From Buttiauxella agrestis ATCC 33320 (GTDB lineage Bacteria; Pseudomonadota; Gammaproteobacteria; Enterobacterales; Enterobacteriaceae), in assembly GCA_024169445.1 (NCBI GenBank), contig JALKFA010000001.1, positions 434,001 to 498,000 of the forward strand: a stretch of DNA of 64,000 nucleotides. The letters are read 5' to 3'. Numbering within the stretch: position 1 is the stretch's first letter; each line of letters begins with the position of its first letter. The position numbers and the translations under genes were made by a program. The notes beneath the pieces are model-generated. The model had not been told where the DNA came from. It worked only from the letters and a program-made list of their open reading frames with translations, and did not search any database. Shown one piece after another: positions 1 through 7,885 of the stretch.

Positions 1-443
1 CTCCAAAAGCATGCTGGCCGGATGAAAAACTGGTGACCGAATGCCAGGCTCTGGCGGCTCACAACGGTGGGAATATCACGCTGACAGAAGATATTGCCGC
101 GGGCGTGAAAGGGGCCGATTTCATTTATACCGATGTATGGGTGTCGATGGGCGAGGCTAAAGAGAAGTGGGCTGAGCGTATCAGCCTGTTACGGGATTAT
201 CAGGTCAATAGCGCAATGCTGGCGCTGACTGGCAATCCTGAGGTGAAATTCCTGCATTGCCTGCCTGCATTCCACGACGACCAAACGACACTTGGTAAAC
301 AAATGGCGGAACAATATGGTCTGCACGGTGGCATGGAAGTGACGGATGAAGTGTTTGAATCGCCAAACAGCGTGGTGTTCTCTCAGGCTGAAAACCGCAT
401 GCACACCATTAAAGCGGTGATGGTGGCGACGCTGGTTAAGTAA
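1..443 (+). CDS. argI: Ornithine carbamoyltransferase, C-terminal part (5' truncated by window edge)
   Basis: This is the last ~146 codons of ornithine carbamoyltransferase, the cytoplasmic arginine-pathway enzyme that makes citrulline from ornithine and carbamoyl phosphate. The reading frame is open from base 3, so the gene continues upstream of the window. The fragment holds the ornithine-binding domain, with the DVWVSMGEA segment and the family's [11 protein letters not shown] motif whose Cys/Leu/Pro contact ornithine and carbamoyl phosphate. The sequence fits both E. coli paralogues ArgI and ArgF; the downstream tabA neighbour is the argI context, so argI is inferred. A palindromic repeat follows directly and probably ends transcription. 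Confidence 0.95.
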   Translation, partial: PKACWPDEKLVTECQALAAHNGGNITLTEDIAAGVKGADFIYTDVWVSMGEAKEKWAERISLLRDYQVNSAMLALTGNPEVKFLHCLPAFHDDQTTLGKQMAEQYGLHGGMEVTDEVFESPNSVVFSQAENRMHTIKAVMVATLVK

Positions 444-446
444 CAT

Positions 447-530
447 CCCCTCACCCCGGCCCTCTCCCCAAAGGGGCGAGGGAGAAAGCCAGTCCCCTCT
501 CCCTCAGGGAGAGGGCCAGGGTGAGGGTGA
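447..530. repeat. GC-rich palindromic intergenic repeat (CCCTCACCC/GGGTGAGGG type)
   Basis: Two 21-nt arms at 448–468 and 507–527 are inverted complements with one mismatch, each built on CCCTCACCC + GGCCCTCTCCC. Between them lie shorter inverted pieces (CCCCAAAGGGG and CCCTC..GAGGG). The element sits between the convergent argI and tabA genes and may act as a bidirectional terminator. A second, interrupted copy lies at 26653–27372, so this is a dispersed family in the genome. Confidence 0.85.
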
Positions 531-538
531 AAATTCCC

Positions 539-1540
<1,002 letters not shown>

Positions 1541-1590
1541 AGTGACAAATGTCACAGTTTTATATCTTCTCATGATTACAATGACCTCGA
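1541..1590 (+). promoter_or_regulatory. Candidate CRP-dependent promoter of speFL-speF-potE
   Basis: AGTGA-N6-TCACA at 1541–1556 matches the CRP consensus TGTGA-N6-TCACA in 9 of 10 defined bases. A good -10 hexamer TACAAT lies at 1577–1582, predicting a start near 1589–1590. The CRP site centre (1548.5) would then be about -41.5, the class II position, with no good -35 box needed. The predicted 5' end is about 28 nt before the speFL start codon. Confidence 0.6.
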
Positions 1591-1617
1591 TTTCCCACCA
1601 TATAAGGAAATAGAGAA

Positions 1618-1722
1618 ATGGAAAACAATAATAAATCCATGCCACACATACGACGTGTTACGCATATTATGATGCTAATACACCGTAGCTGTTTTGATTT
1701 TCATCTTTTCAACTCTAAGTAA
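1618..1722 (+). CDS. speFL: SpeFL ornithine-sensing leader peptide
   Basis: This is a 34-codon ORF with a strong Shine–Dalgarno (AAGGAAA) 9 nt upstream. Its product keeps the pattern of E. coli SpeFL as I recall it: MENN start, the MPHIRR..THIM block, an HR pair and the FDFH.F tail, at exactly 34 residues. In the described E. coli/Salmonella mechanism, the nascent peptide and the ribosome form an ornithine-binding pocket. Ornithine stalls the ribosome, which blocks Rho-dependent termination and allows speF-potE transcription. The distance to speF (325 nt) and the shared strand fit that role. Start, length and residue pattern are seen; the mechanism is carried over from the family. Confidence 0.93.
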   Translation: MENNNKSMPHIRRVTHIMMLIHRSCFDFHLFNSK

Positions 1723-2047
1723 ACCCCTCCCCCACGGCATCTGCTTTTGTGGATACTCGTGCCTGCTTGTCTCTAAACACTGATAAATAAAGTAAGCTGT
1801 TGAATATAGATACTATTATCTTTCGTTTTGCGTATGGCATTTGACTATCCAAATTAGCTTTTAGCCAATCCGGTGAATCAATCACCTGACATATATCGAC
1901 TCATATCAGTAATTCAATAATAAGAATTATTGCGGGTAGTTATTGTCTTTAAAAAAATAATAAACATCGGATTCCCTGTGGGGAATATCTGACGACCATG
2001 TCATACCAAAATTTCAATTATTCAAAATACAAGAGAACAAAGTCAAA
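1723..2047 (+). promoter_or_regulatory. speF leader RNA, putative Rho-dependent attenuation zone
   Basis: This 325-nt untranslated spacer joins the SpeFL leader ORF to speF. A C-rich run (AAACCCCTCCCCCACGG) directly after the speFL stop is a plausible Rho-loading segment, exposed unless a ribosome is stalled on speFL. No intrinsic terminator with a T-run is apparent. The speF start codon is preceded only by a weak purine stretch (CAAGAGAACAAAG). Confidence 0.6.
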
Positions 2048-4210
2048 ATGGAAAAATTAAAAATAGCAGTTAATACCAGCGCGACTGAATGCTTTAGTAC
2101 CGAACGTGAAATCGTCGAGATAACAAATACTAATTTTACTGATGTGTCGGCCGCCGTCATTTCCGTAAAAGATGCAACATCAGGTATGTTAGATACCATT
2201 GAACAGACGGGTTTTGGTATTCCAATCTTTGTCGCCGTTTGCTGCGAAGAAGAGTTACCAGCCGAAGTGCTACCTCGCGTTACTGGCGTGTTTGAACTGT
2301 GCGATGGAAATGTGGATTTCTATGGCAAACAGCTGGAAGCCGCAGCGGTTAAATATGAAAAAGAAGTGCTACCACCGTTCTTTGGCAGCCTGGTGGAATA
2401 TGTGCAGCAGGGTAATGCTGCCTTCGACTGCCCGGGACACCAGGGCGGCCAATTCTTCCGCCGTCACCCGGCTGGACGCCAATTCTTTGATTACTTTGGT
2501 GAAACGCTTTTCCGCTCTGACCTTTGTAATGCTGACGTCTCCATGGGTGATTTACTGATCCATGAAGGCGCTCCGTGTACTGCACAGATGCACGCAGCGA
2601 AAGTGTTTAACGCTGATAAAACCTACTTTGTCTTAAACGGGACTTCTTCTTCTAACAAAGTGGTGTTGAACGCATTACTGGCACCGGGCGATCTGGTGTT
2701 ATTTGACCGTAATAACCATAAATCCAACCACCATGGTGCATTGATTCAGGCGGGCGCTACACCAGTTTATCTGGAAACAGCTCGTAACCCGTTCGGATTT
2801 ATCGGTGGTATTGATGCTCACTGTTTTGAAGAGAAATATCTCCGTGATTTAGTGCGTGAAGTTGCACCAAATCGAGGTGCTGAGAAACGTCCATTCCGCC
2901 TGGCCGTTATCCAGTTGGGCACTTACGACGGCACTATTTATAACGCACGCCAGGTCGTTGATAAGATTGGTCATCTGTGTGACTACATCCTGTTTGATTC
3001 TGCATGGGTAGGTTATGAGCAATTCATTCCGATGATGAACGACTGTTCACCTCTGCTGCTTGAATTAAATGAAAATGACCCAGGCATTCTGGTCACACAA
3101 TCCGTACATAAACAGCAAGCTGGCTTCTCTCAGACTTCGCAAATTCATAAAAAAGACAAGCATATCAAAGGGCAAGATCGCTATGTCAATCATAAGCGTA
3201 TGAACAATGCGTTTATGATGCACGCTTCCACCAGCCCGTTCTATCCGCTGTTTGCCGCCCTTGACGTTAACGCCAAAATGCATGAAGGCGAAAGCGGTAA
3301 ACGTATGTGGATGGACTGCGTAAAAGTCGGGATTGAGACCCGCAAGCTGCTGTTAAAACTCTGCAAACATATTCGTCCGTTCGTACCAGAAACTATTGAT
3401 GGCCGTAAGTGGGAAGAGTTTGATACCGAAACCATGGCAAACGACCTGCGCTTCTTTAACTTCATCCCAGGCGAACGCTGGCACTCATTTGATAACTACG
3501 CCGAGCACCAATACTTCGTTGACCCATGCAAACTGATGCTGACCACTCCGGGTATCAACGTTCAGACCGGTGAATACGATAGCTTCGGCGTACCAGCGAC
3601 TATCCTCGCCAACTTCCTGCGCGAGAACGGCATTGTCCCGGAGAAATGCGACCTCAACTCCATTCTGTTCCTGATGACACCTGCCGAAGACATGGCAAAA
3701 ATGCAGCATCTTGTTGCTCAAATTTCCCGTTTTGAGCGCCTGATTGAAGAAGATGCGCCGTTATCTGAAGTTCTGCCATCAATCTATAAAACCTACGAAG
3801 AACGCTATCAGGGCTACACCATCCGTCAGTTGTGCCAGGAAATGCACGATTTGTACGTCAGCCATAACGTCAAACAGCTGCAAAAAGAGATGTTCCGTAA
3901 AGACCACTTCCCGAAAGTCGTGATGAATCCTCAACAGGCAAACATTGAGTTTGTGCGCGGTAACGTTGAATTAGTGGCGTTATCTCAGGTTGAAGGCCGC
4001 ATCGCTGCTGAAGGTGCTCTGCCATATCCTCCAGGTGTTTTATGTGTGGTTCCAGGCGAAATCTGGGGCGGTTCTGTGCAGCGTTATTTCCTGGCGCTGG
4101 AAGAAGGGATCAATCTGTTACCAGGCTTTGCTCCTGAATTACAGGGTGTCTATATCAAACTGGATGATGACCGTAAAAAACGCGCTTATGGCTATGTTAT
4201 TAAACAATAA
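2048..4210 (+). CDS. speF: Inducible ornithine decarboxylase
   Basis: This PLP-dependent decarboxylase converts ornithine to putrescine plus CO2, consuming a proton, and acts in acid resistance and polyamine supply. At 720 residues it has the fold-I bacterial ODC layout: an N-terminal receiver-like wing (about 1–110), the PLP domain, with the Schiff-base lysine in SVHKQQAGFSQTS near residue 355, and a C-terminal domain. The match to E. coli SpeF is strong throughout, but the C-terminus stops at YVIKQ, about 12 residues short of the E. coli tail as I recall it. The gene is led by speFL and followed by its exchanger potE. In E. coli this operon lies near kdp, so its place beside pyrBI is a rearrangement. 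Confidence 0.96.
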   Translation: MEKLKIAVNTSATECFSTEREIVEITNTNFTDVSAAVISVKDATSGMLDTIEQTGFGIPIFVAVCCEEELPAEVLPRVTGVFELCDGNVDFYGKQLEAAAVKYEKEVLPPFFGSLVEYVQQGNAAFDCPGHQGGQFFRRHPAGRQFFDYFGETLFRSDLCNADVSMGDLLIHEGAPCTAQMHAAKVFNADKTYFVLNGTSSSNKVVLNALLAPGDLVLFDRNNHKSNHHGALIQAGATPVYLETARNPFGFIGGIDAHCFEEKYLRDLVREVAPNRGAEKRPFRLAVIQLGTYDGTIYNARQVVDKIGHLCDYILFDSAWVGYEQFIPMMNDCSPLLLELNENDPGILVTQSVHKQQAGFSQTSQIHKKDKHIKGQDRYVNHKRMNNAFMMHASTSPFYPLFAALDVNAKMHEGESGKRMWMDCVKVGIETRKLLLKLCKHIRPFVPETIDGRKWEEFDTETMANDLRFFNFIPGERWHSFDNYAEHQYFVDPCKLMLTTPGINVQTGEYDSFGVPATILANFLRENGIVPEKCDLNSILFLMTPAEDMAKMQHLVAQISRFERLIEEDAPLSEVLPSIYKTYEERYQGYTIRQLCQEMHDLYVSHNVKQLQKEMFRKDHFPKVVMNPQQANIEFVRGNVELVALSQVEGRIAAEGALPYPPGVLCVVPGEIWGGSVQRYFLALEEGINLLPGFAPELQGVYIKLDDDRKKRAYGYVIKQ

Positions 4211-4271
4211 ATCTGAAATCAGCAGGCGTCAGCGTTACTGGCAAAAACTGATTTTCCCATAAAAAGAAACA

Positions 4272-4301
4272 GTGAAGAACCGTGATTTTTCGGTTCTTCA
4301 C
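4272..4301 (+). other. speF–potE intercistronic stem-loop
   Basis: An 11-bp perfect stem (GTGAAGAACCG with CGGTTCTTCAC) encloses an 8-nt T-rich loop. It lacks a following T-run, so it is more likely an mRNA-stability or processing hairpin between speF and potE than a terminator. Confidence 0.7.
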
Positions 4302-4328
4302 AACTCAAGTTTATTAAAGGAACAGATT

Positions 4329-5651
4329 ATGAGTACGTCTAAGGGCAGCAACAAAATGGGCGTCGTTCAGCTCACAATTTTGACAGCAGTTAACATGATG
4401 GGATCAGGGATCATCATGTTGCCGACCAAATTAGCGGAAGTGGGCACACTTTCAATCGTTTCATGGTTAGTGACGGCATTGGGCTCGATGGCCCTGGCTT
4501 ACGCCTTCGCTAAATGTGGGATGTTCAGCCGCAAATCAGGTGGCATGGGCGGTTACGCAGAATATGCCTTTGGCAAATCTGGTAACTTCATGGCGAACTA
4601 CACTTACGGGGTTTCATTACTCATTGCCAACGTCGCGATTGCGATTTCTGCAGTGGGTTACGGCACCGAATTATTGGATGCCACGTTATCGCCAATCGGA
4701 ATTTGTATTGCAACCATCGGGGTGTTGTGGCTGGCGACAGTTGCAAACTTTGGCGGTGCACGCATTACCGGGCGTATTAGTGGCGTGACCGTTTGGGGCG
4801 TAATTATTCCTGTACTGGGCATCTCAATCATTGGTTGGTTCTGGTTCAGTCCATCAATGTATGTGGCCTCCTGGAACCCGCATCATCTTCCTGTTTTTGA
4901 AGCCATCGGTTCTTCTATCGCCATGACGCTGTGGGCCTTCTTGGGTTTAGAATCTGCCTGTGCAAACACCGATGTTGTTGAAAACCCAGAGCGTAACGTA
5001 CCTATCGCCGTATTAGGCGGGACGCTGGGCGCTGCGGTTATCTACATTATTTCGACTAACGTGATCGCCGGTATTGTGCCAAACATGGATTTGGCAAACT
5101 CAACCGCTCCGTTTGGTTTAGCCTTTGCTCAGATGTTTACCCCTGGCGTCGGTAAAATCATCATGGCATTGATGATTATGTCCTGCGTAGGTTCACTGTT
5201 GGGCTGGCAGTTCACTATCGCTCAAGTATTCAAATCTTCTGCTGACGAAGGTTATTTCCCGAAAGTTTTCTCTAAATTAACCAAAGCAGAAGCACCAGTG
5301 AAAGGGATGATCGTTATCGTTATCATCCAGTCAGTGTTGTCTTTGATGACCATCAGCCCATCGCTGAACAAACAGTTCAACGTGCTGGTTAACCTGGCCG
5401 TAGTGACCAATATTATCCCTTACATCCTGTCGATGGCGGCGTTGGTCATTATCCAGAAAGTGGCGAAAGTGGAACCGAGTAAAGCGCGTCTTGCCAACAT
5501 CTTCGCATTCATTGGCGCGATGTATAGCTTCTACGCTCTGTATTCTTCCGGTGAAGAAGCGATGATGTATGGTGCCATCGTGACTTTCCTCGGCTGGACA
5601 CTATATGGCCTTATCTCTCCGCGTTTTGAACTGCGTAAAACCGGTGTGTGA
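4329..5651 (+). CDS. potE: Putrescine–ornithine antiporter
   Basis: PotE is an inner-membrane APC-superfamily transporter that exchanges external ornithine for internal putrescine, completing the decarboxylation cycle with SpeF. The 440-residue protein has the expected twelve hydrophobic segments and the near-invariant N-terminus NKMGVVQLTILT..NMMGSGIIMLP. The helix-6/7 region WAFLGLESACANTDVVENP is also conserved. The frame is open 19 codons upstream through the intercistronic hairpin; the ATG at 4329 is chosen because AAAGGA stands about 8 nt before it and the length equals E. coli PotE (439). It is cotranscribed with speF. Confidence 0.96.
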   Translation: MSTSKGSNKMGVVQLTILTAVNMMGSGIIMLPTKLAEVGTLSIVSWLVTALGSMALAYAFAKCGMFSRKSGGMGGYAEYAFGKSGNFMANYTYGVSLLIANVAIAISAVGYGTELLDATLSPIGICIATIGVLWLATVANFGGARITGRISGVTVWGVIIPVLGISIIGWFWFSPSMYVASWNPHHLPVFEAIGSSIAMTLWAFLGLESACANTDVVENPERNVPIAVLGGTLGAAVIYIISTNVIAGIVPNMDLANSTAPFGLAFAQMFTPGVGKIIMALMIMSCVGSLLGWQFTIAQVFKSSADEGYFPKVFSKLTKAEAPVKGMIVIVIIQSVLSLMTISPSLNKQFNVLVNLAVVTNIIPYILSMAALVIIQKVAKVEPSKARLANIFAFIGAMYSFYALYSSGEEAMMYGAIVTFLGWTLYGLISPRFELRKTGV

Positions 5652-5734
5652 TTGAACAAATCACTGGCGCATTTATAGCGGGTAAGTATCCACAGCAACC
5701 GATTGCGAATAGCTAAAATATGTGAATTAATCGC

Positions 5735-5775
5735 TTGAAGTGTCCCCTTACACGCGTATAATGCGCCACAATTTG
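5735..5775 (+). promoter_or_regulatory. pyrBI promoter with UTP-sensitive start site
   Basis: TTGAAG (5735–5740), a 16-bp spacer and TATAAT (5757–5762) form a strong sigma-70 promoter. The start region ACAATTTGCC (AATTTG at 5770–5775) matches the E. coli pyrBI initial transcribed sequence. There, high UTP causes slippage on the three T residues and aborts the transcript. Confidence 0.88.
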
Positions 5776-5787
5776 CCGGGAGGAAGC

Positions 5788-5892
5788 ATGGTCAAGTGTG
5801 TTCAAAAAATTGCCACACCACGTCGTCTAAAAGACGGCGCGAATCTGTTTTTCTTTCCGTTGCTTCAATCAATTCCAAAGGCCCCTCGTTGA
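5788..5892 (+). CDS. pyrL: PyrL leader peptide of the pyrBI operon
   Basis: A 34-codon leader ORF follows GGGAGGAAGC. The peptide starts MVKCVQK, has an RRLKDG block, then a U-rich codon run for LFFFPLL, and ends KAPR* inside the attenuator. E. coli PyrL (44 aa) has the same plan: basic middle, FFFPL run, and translation extending into the terminator stem. When UTP is low, RNA polymerase pauses in the U-rich tract, the ribosome catches up and disrupts the terminator, allowing pyrBI expression. The shorter length comes from the stop codon falling in the terminator loop. Features are visible in sequence; control is by homology. Confidence 0.92.
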   Translation: MVKCVQKIATPRRLKDGANLFFFPLLQSIPKAPR

Positions 5893-5908
5893 GGGGCCTT
5901 TTTTTTTG
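5878..5908 (+). terminator. pyrBI attenuator
   Basis: Stem AAGGCCCCTC (5878–5887) pairs perfectly with GAGGGGCCTT (5891–5900) around a 3-nt loop and is followed by eight T residues. It overlaps the end of pyrL and precedes pyrB by 28 nt. Confidence 0.95.
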
Positions 5909-5935
5909 CCCGACGCCCGAGAGCAGGAGATAACC

Positions 5936-6868
5936 ATGGCTAACCCCCTATATCAAAAACATATCATTTCCATAAACGATCTCAGTCGTGAAGAGCTTGA
6001 ACTAGTGCTCGCGACCGCGGCAAAACTGAAAGCCAACCCGCAGCCGGAACTGTTAAAGCATATCGTTGTTGCCAGTTGTTTCTTTGAAGCTTCAACGCGT
6101 ACACGCCTCTCTTTTGAAACCGCAATGCACCGCCTCGGCGCGTCAGTTGTCGGGTTCTCGGACAGCAGCAACACGTCGCTGGGTAAAAAAGGCGAAACGC
6201 TGGCCGATACCATTTCGGTGATCAGCACTTACGTTGACGCCATCGTCATGCGGCACCCGCAAGAAGGGGCTGCACGCCTGGCGACTGAATTCTCTGGCAA
6301 CATTCCGGTGCTGAATGCTGGTGACGGTGCCAACCAGCACCCAACTCAAACGCTGCTGGATTTGTTCACCATCCAGGAAACGCAGGGCCGTCTGGAAAAC
6401 CTGAACATCGCGATGGTCGGTGACCTGAAATATGGCCGCACCGTGCATTCTCTGGCGCAGGCACTGGCGAAATTTGAAGGTAACCGCTTCTACTTCATCG
6501 CACCAAATGCGCTGGCGATGCCGAAGTACATTCTCGATATGCTGGATGAAAAAGGGATTGCCTGGAGCTGCCATGAAGCTATCGACGATGTGGTCGCCGA
6601 TCTGGATATTCTGTACATGACGCGAGTCCAGAAAGAGCGTCTTGACCCATCTGAATACGCCAACGTGAAGGCACAGTTTGTGCTGCGCGCGGCCGATCTG
6701 GTCGATGCTCGCGAAAACATGAAAGTCCTGCACCCGCTGCCACGCATTGATGAAATTACGACTGATGTCGACAAAACATCCCACGCCTGGTATTTCCAGC
6801 AGGCAGGCAACGGTATTTATGCCCGCCAGGCTCTGCTGGCGTTAGTTTTGCAACCTGAACTGGTTTGA
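5936..6868 (+). CDS. pyrB: Aspartate carbamoyltransferase, catalytic chain
   Basis: PyrB makes carbamoyl-aspartate from carbamoyl phosphate and aspartate, the committed step of pyrimidine synthesis. It forms trimers that join PyrI dimers into the allosteric dodecamer. The 310-residue chain shows the carbamoyl-phosphate loop [10 protein letters not shown], the active-site [14 protein letters not shown] loop (Ser80/Lys84 equivalents), the HPTQTLLD motif and VLHPLPR. The ATG at 5936 has AGGAGA 5 nt upstream and gives the family N-terminus MANPLYQKH. It ends 17 nt before pyrI, in the usual operon. Confidence 0.98.
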   Translation: MANPLYQKHIISINDLSREELELVLATAAKLKANPQPELLKHIVVASCFFEASTRTRLSFETAMHRLGASVVGFSDSSNTSLGKKGETLADTISVISTYVDAIVMRHPQEGAARLATEFSGNIPVLNAGDGANQHPTQTLLDLFTIQETQGRLENLNIAMVGDLKYGRTVHSLAQALAKFEGNRFYFIAPNALAMPKYILDMLDEKGIAWSCHEAIDDVVADLDILYMTRVQKERLDPSEYANVKAQFVLRAADLVDARENMKVLHPLPRIDEITTDVDKTSHAWYFQQAGNGIYARQALLALVLQPELV

Positions 6869-6885
6869 GTGAGAGGAAGATTAAG

Positions 6886-7347
6886 ATGACACACGACAAC
6901 AAATTACAAGTGGAAGCGATTAAACGCGGCACGGTTATCGATCATATTCCTGCCCTGGTAGGCTTTAAGCTGCTGACTCTCTTCCAGTTAACGGAAACCG
7001 ACCAGCGCATCACTATTGGCCTGAACTTGCCTTCTCGCGAACAGGGCCGTAAAGACCTGATTAAAATAGAAAATACCTTCCTGACGGACGAACAAGTTAA
7101 CCAACTGGCGCTGTATGCACCGCATGCCACCGTCAACCGTATTGATGAATATGAAGTGGTCGGCAAAAGCAAACCAAGCCTGCCTTCACGTATTGATAAA
7201 GTGCTGGTTTGCCCGAATACCAACTGCATCAGCCGCAGCGAACCTGTTCATTCTTCATTCGCAGTGAAAAAGCGCGACGAAAGCATCAGCCTCAAATGCA
7301 AATATTGTGAGAAGGAGTTCGCACATTACGTTGTGCTGGCTGATTAA
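6886..7347 (+). CDS. pyrI: Aspartate carbamoyltransferase, regulatory chain
   Basis: PyrI is the 153-residue regulatory subunit that binds CTP/UTP (inhibition) or ATP (activation) and bridges PyrB trimers. The N-terminal allosteric domain begins [15 protein letters not shown] with the nucleotide-binding His and Lys residues. The C-terminal zinc domain has the four cysteines in VCPNTNC and KCKYC. The start at 6886 follows GAGAGGAAG and matches the E. coli N-terminus; the upstream in-frame extension has no family support. A terminator hairpin follows at 7361. Confidence 0.98.
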   Translation: MTHDNKLQVEAIKRGTVIDHIPALVGFKLLTLFQLTETDQRITIGLNLPSREQGRKDLIKIENTFLTDEQVNQLALYAPHATVNRIDEYEVVGKSKPSLPSRIDKVLVCPNTNCISRSEPVHSSFAVKKRDESISLKCKYCEKEFAHYVVLAD

Positions 7348-7360
7348 TCATTGCCGCTTA

Positions 7361-7394
7361 AGCTCTCGTCCCTATAATGGACGGGAGCTTTTTG
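7361..7394 (+). terminator. pyrBI operon terminator
   Basis: AGCTCTCGTCC (7361–7371) pairs with GGACGGGAGCT (7379–7389) around a 7-nt loop, allowing one weak pair, and is followed by TTTTTG. It lies 14 nt after the pyrI stop. Confidence 0.88.
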
Positions 7395-7397
7395 TTT

Positions 7398-7421
7398 GTA
7401 GGATGGATAAACGCCATCCAC
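7398..7421. repeat. Single REP-like unit
   Basis: GTAGGATGGATAAACGCCATCC folds as GGATGG/CCATCC. It resembles the GTAGG..GGATAA..CATCC units found at 16108–16182 and 20839–20918. Confidence 0.5.
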
Positions 7422-7458
7422 GACTCAAGCATCTACGAACTTTATTGAAGGAATTAAT

Positions 7459-7845
7459 ATGTCTCGTATTATCAGCACCGAAAACGCACCTGCAGCTATC
7501 GGCCCATATGTTCAGGGTGTAGACCTGGGCAGCATGATTATCACTTCAGGTCAGATCCCAGTGAACCCAAAAACTGGCACCGTACCGGAAGACGTAGCAG
7601 CGCAAGCGCGTCAGTCTCTGGAAAACGTGCAGGCGATTGTTGAAGCGGCTGGCCTGAAAGTGGGCGATATCGTGAAAACCACCGTTTTCGTTAAAGACCT
7701 GAACGACTTCGCTACCGTGAATGCGACTTACGAAGCCTTCTTTAATGAGCATAAAGCTTCTTTCCCGGCGCGTTCTTGCGTGGAAGTGGCTCGTCTGCCT
7801 AAAGATGTGAAGATTGAAATCGAAGCGATTGCGATTCGCCGCTAA
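7459..7845 (+). CDS. ridA: 2-iminobutanoate/2-iminopropanoate deaminase RidA
   Basis: RidA (YjgF/YER057c/UK114 family) hydrolyses reactive enamine/imine intermediates released by PLP enzymes such as threonine dehydratase, protecting other PLP enzymes. The 128-residue chain carries the family signature near its C-terminus, with the catalytic arginine in ARSCVEVARLPKD (about residue 105) and the conserved IEIEAIA end. The ATG at 7459 follows GAAGGAATTAAT. Its place directly after pyrBI matches E. coli. It shares a bidirectional terminator with the convergent hexosaminidase gene. Confidence 0.97.
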   Translation: MSRIISTENAPAAIGPYVQGVDLGSMIITSGQIPVNPKTGTVPEDVAAQARQSLENVQAIVEAAGLKVGDIVKTTVFVKDLNDFATVNATYEAFFNEHKASFPARSCVEVARLPKDVKIEIEAIAIRR

Positions 7846-7855
7846 CGTTTCAGTC

Positions 7856-7879
7856 AAAAGGCCGCAAACGCGGCCTTTT
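7856..7879. terminator. Bidirectional terminator between ridA and the hexosaminidase gene
   Basis: AAAAGGCCGC (7856–7865) and GCGGCCTTTT (7870–7879) form a perfect 10-bp stem with an AAAC loop; T-runs occur on both strands. Confidence 0.93.
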
Positions 7880-7885
7880 AAATAA

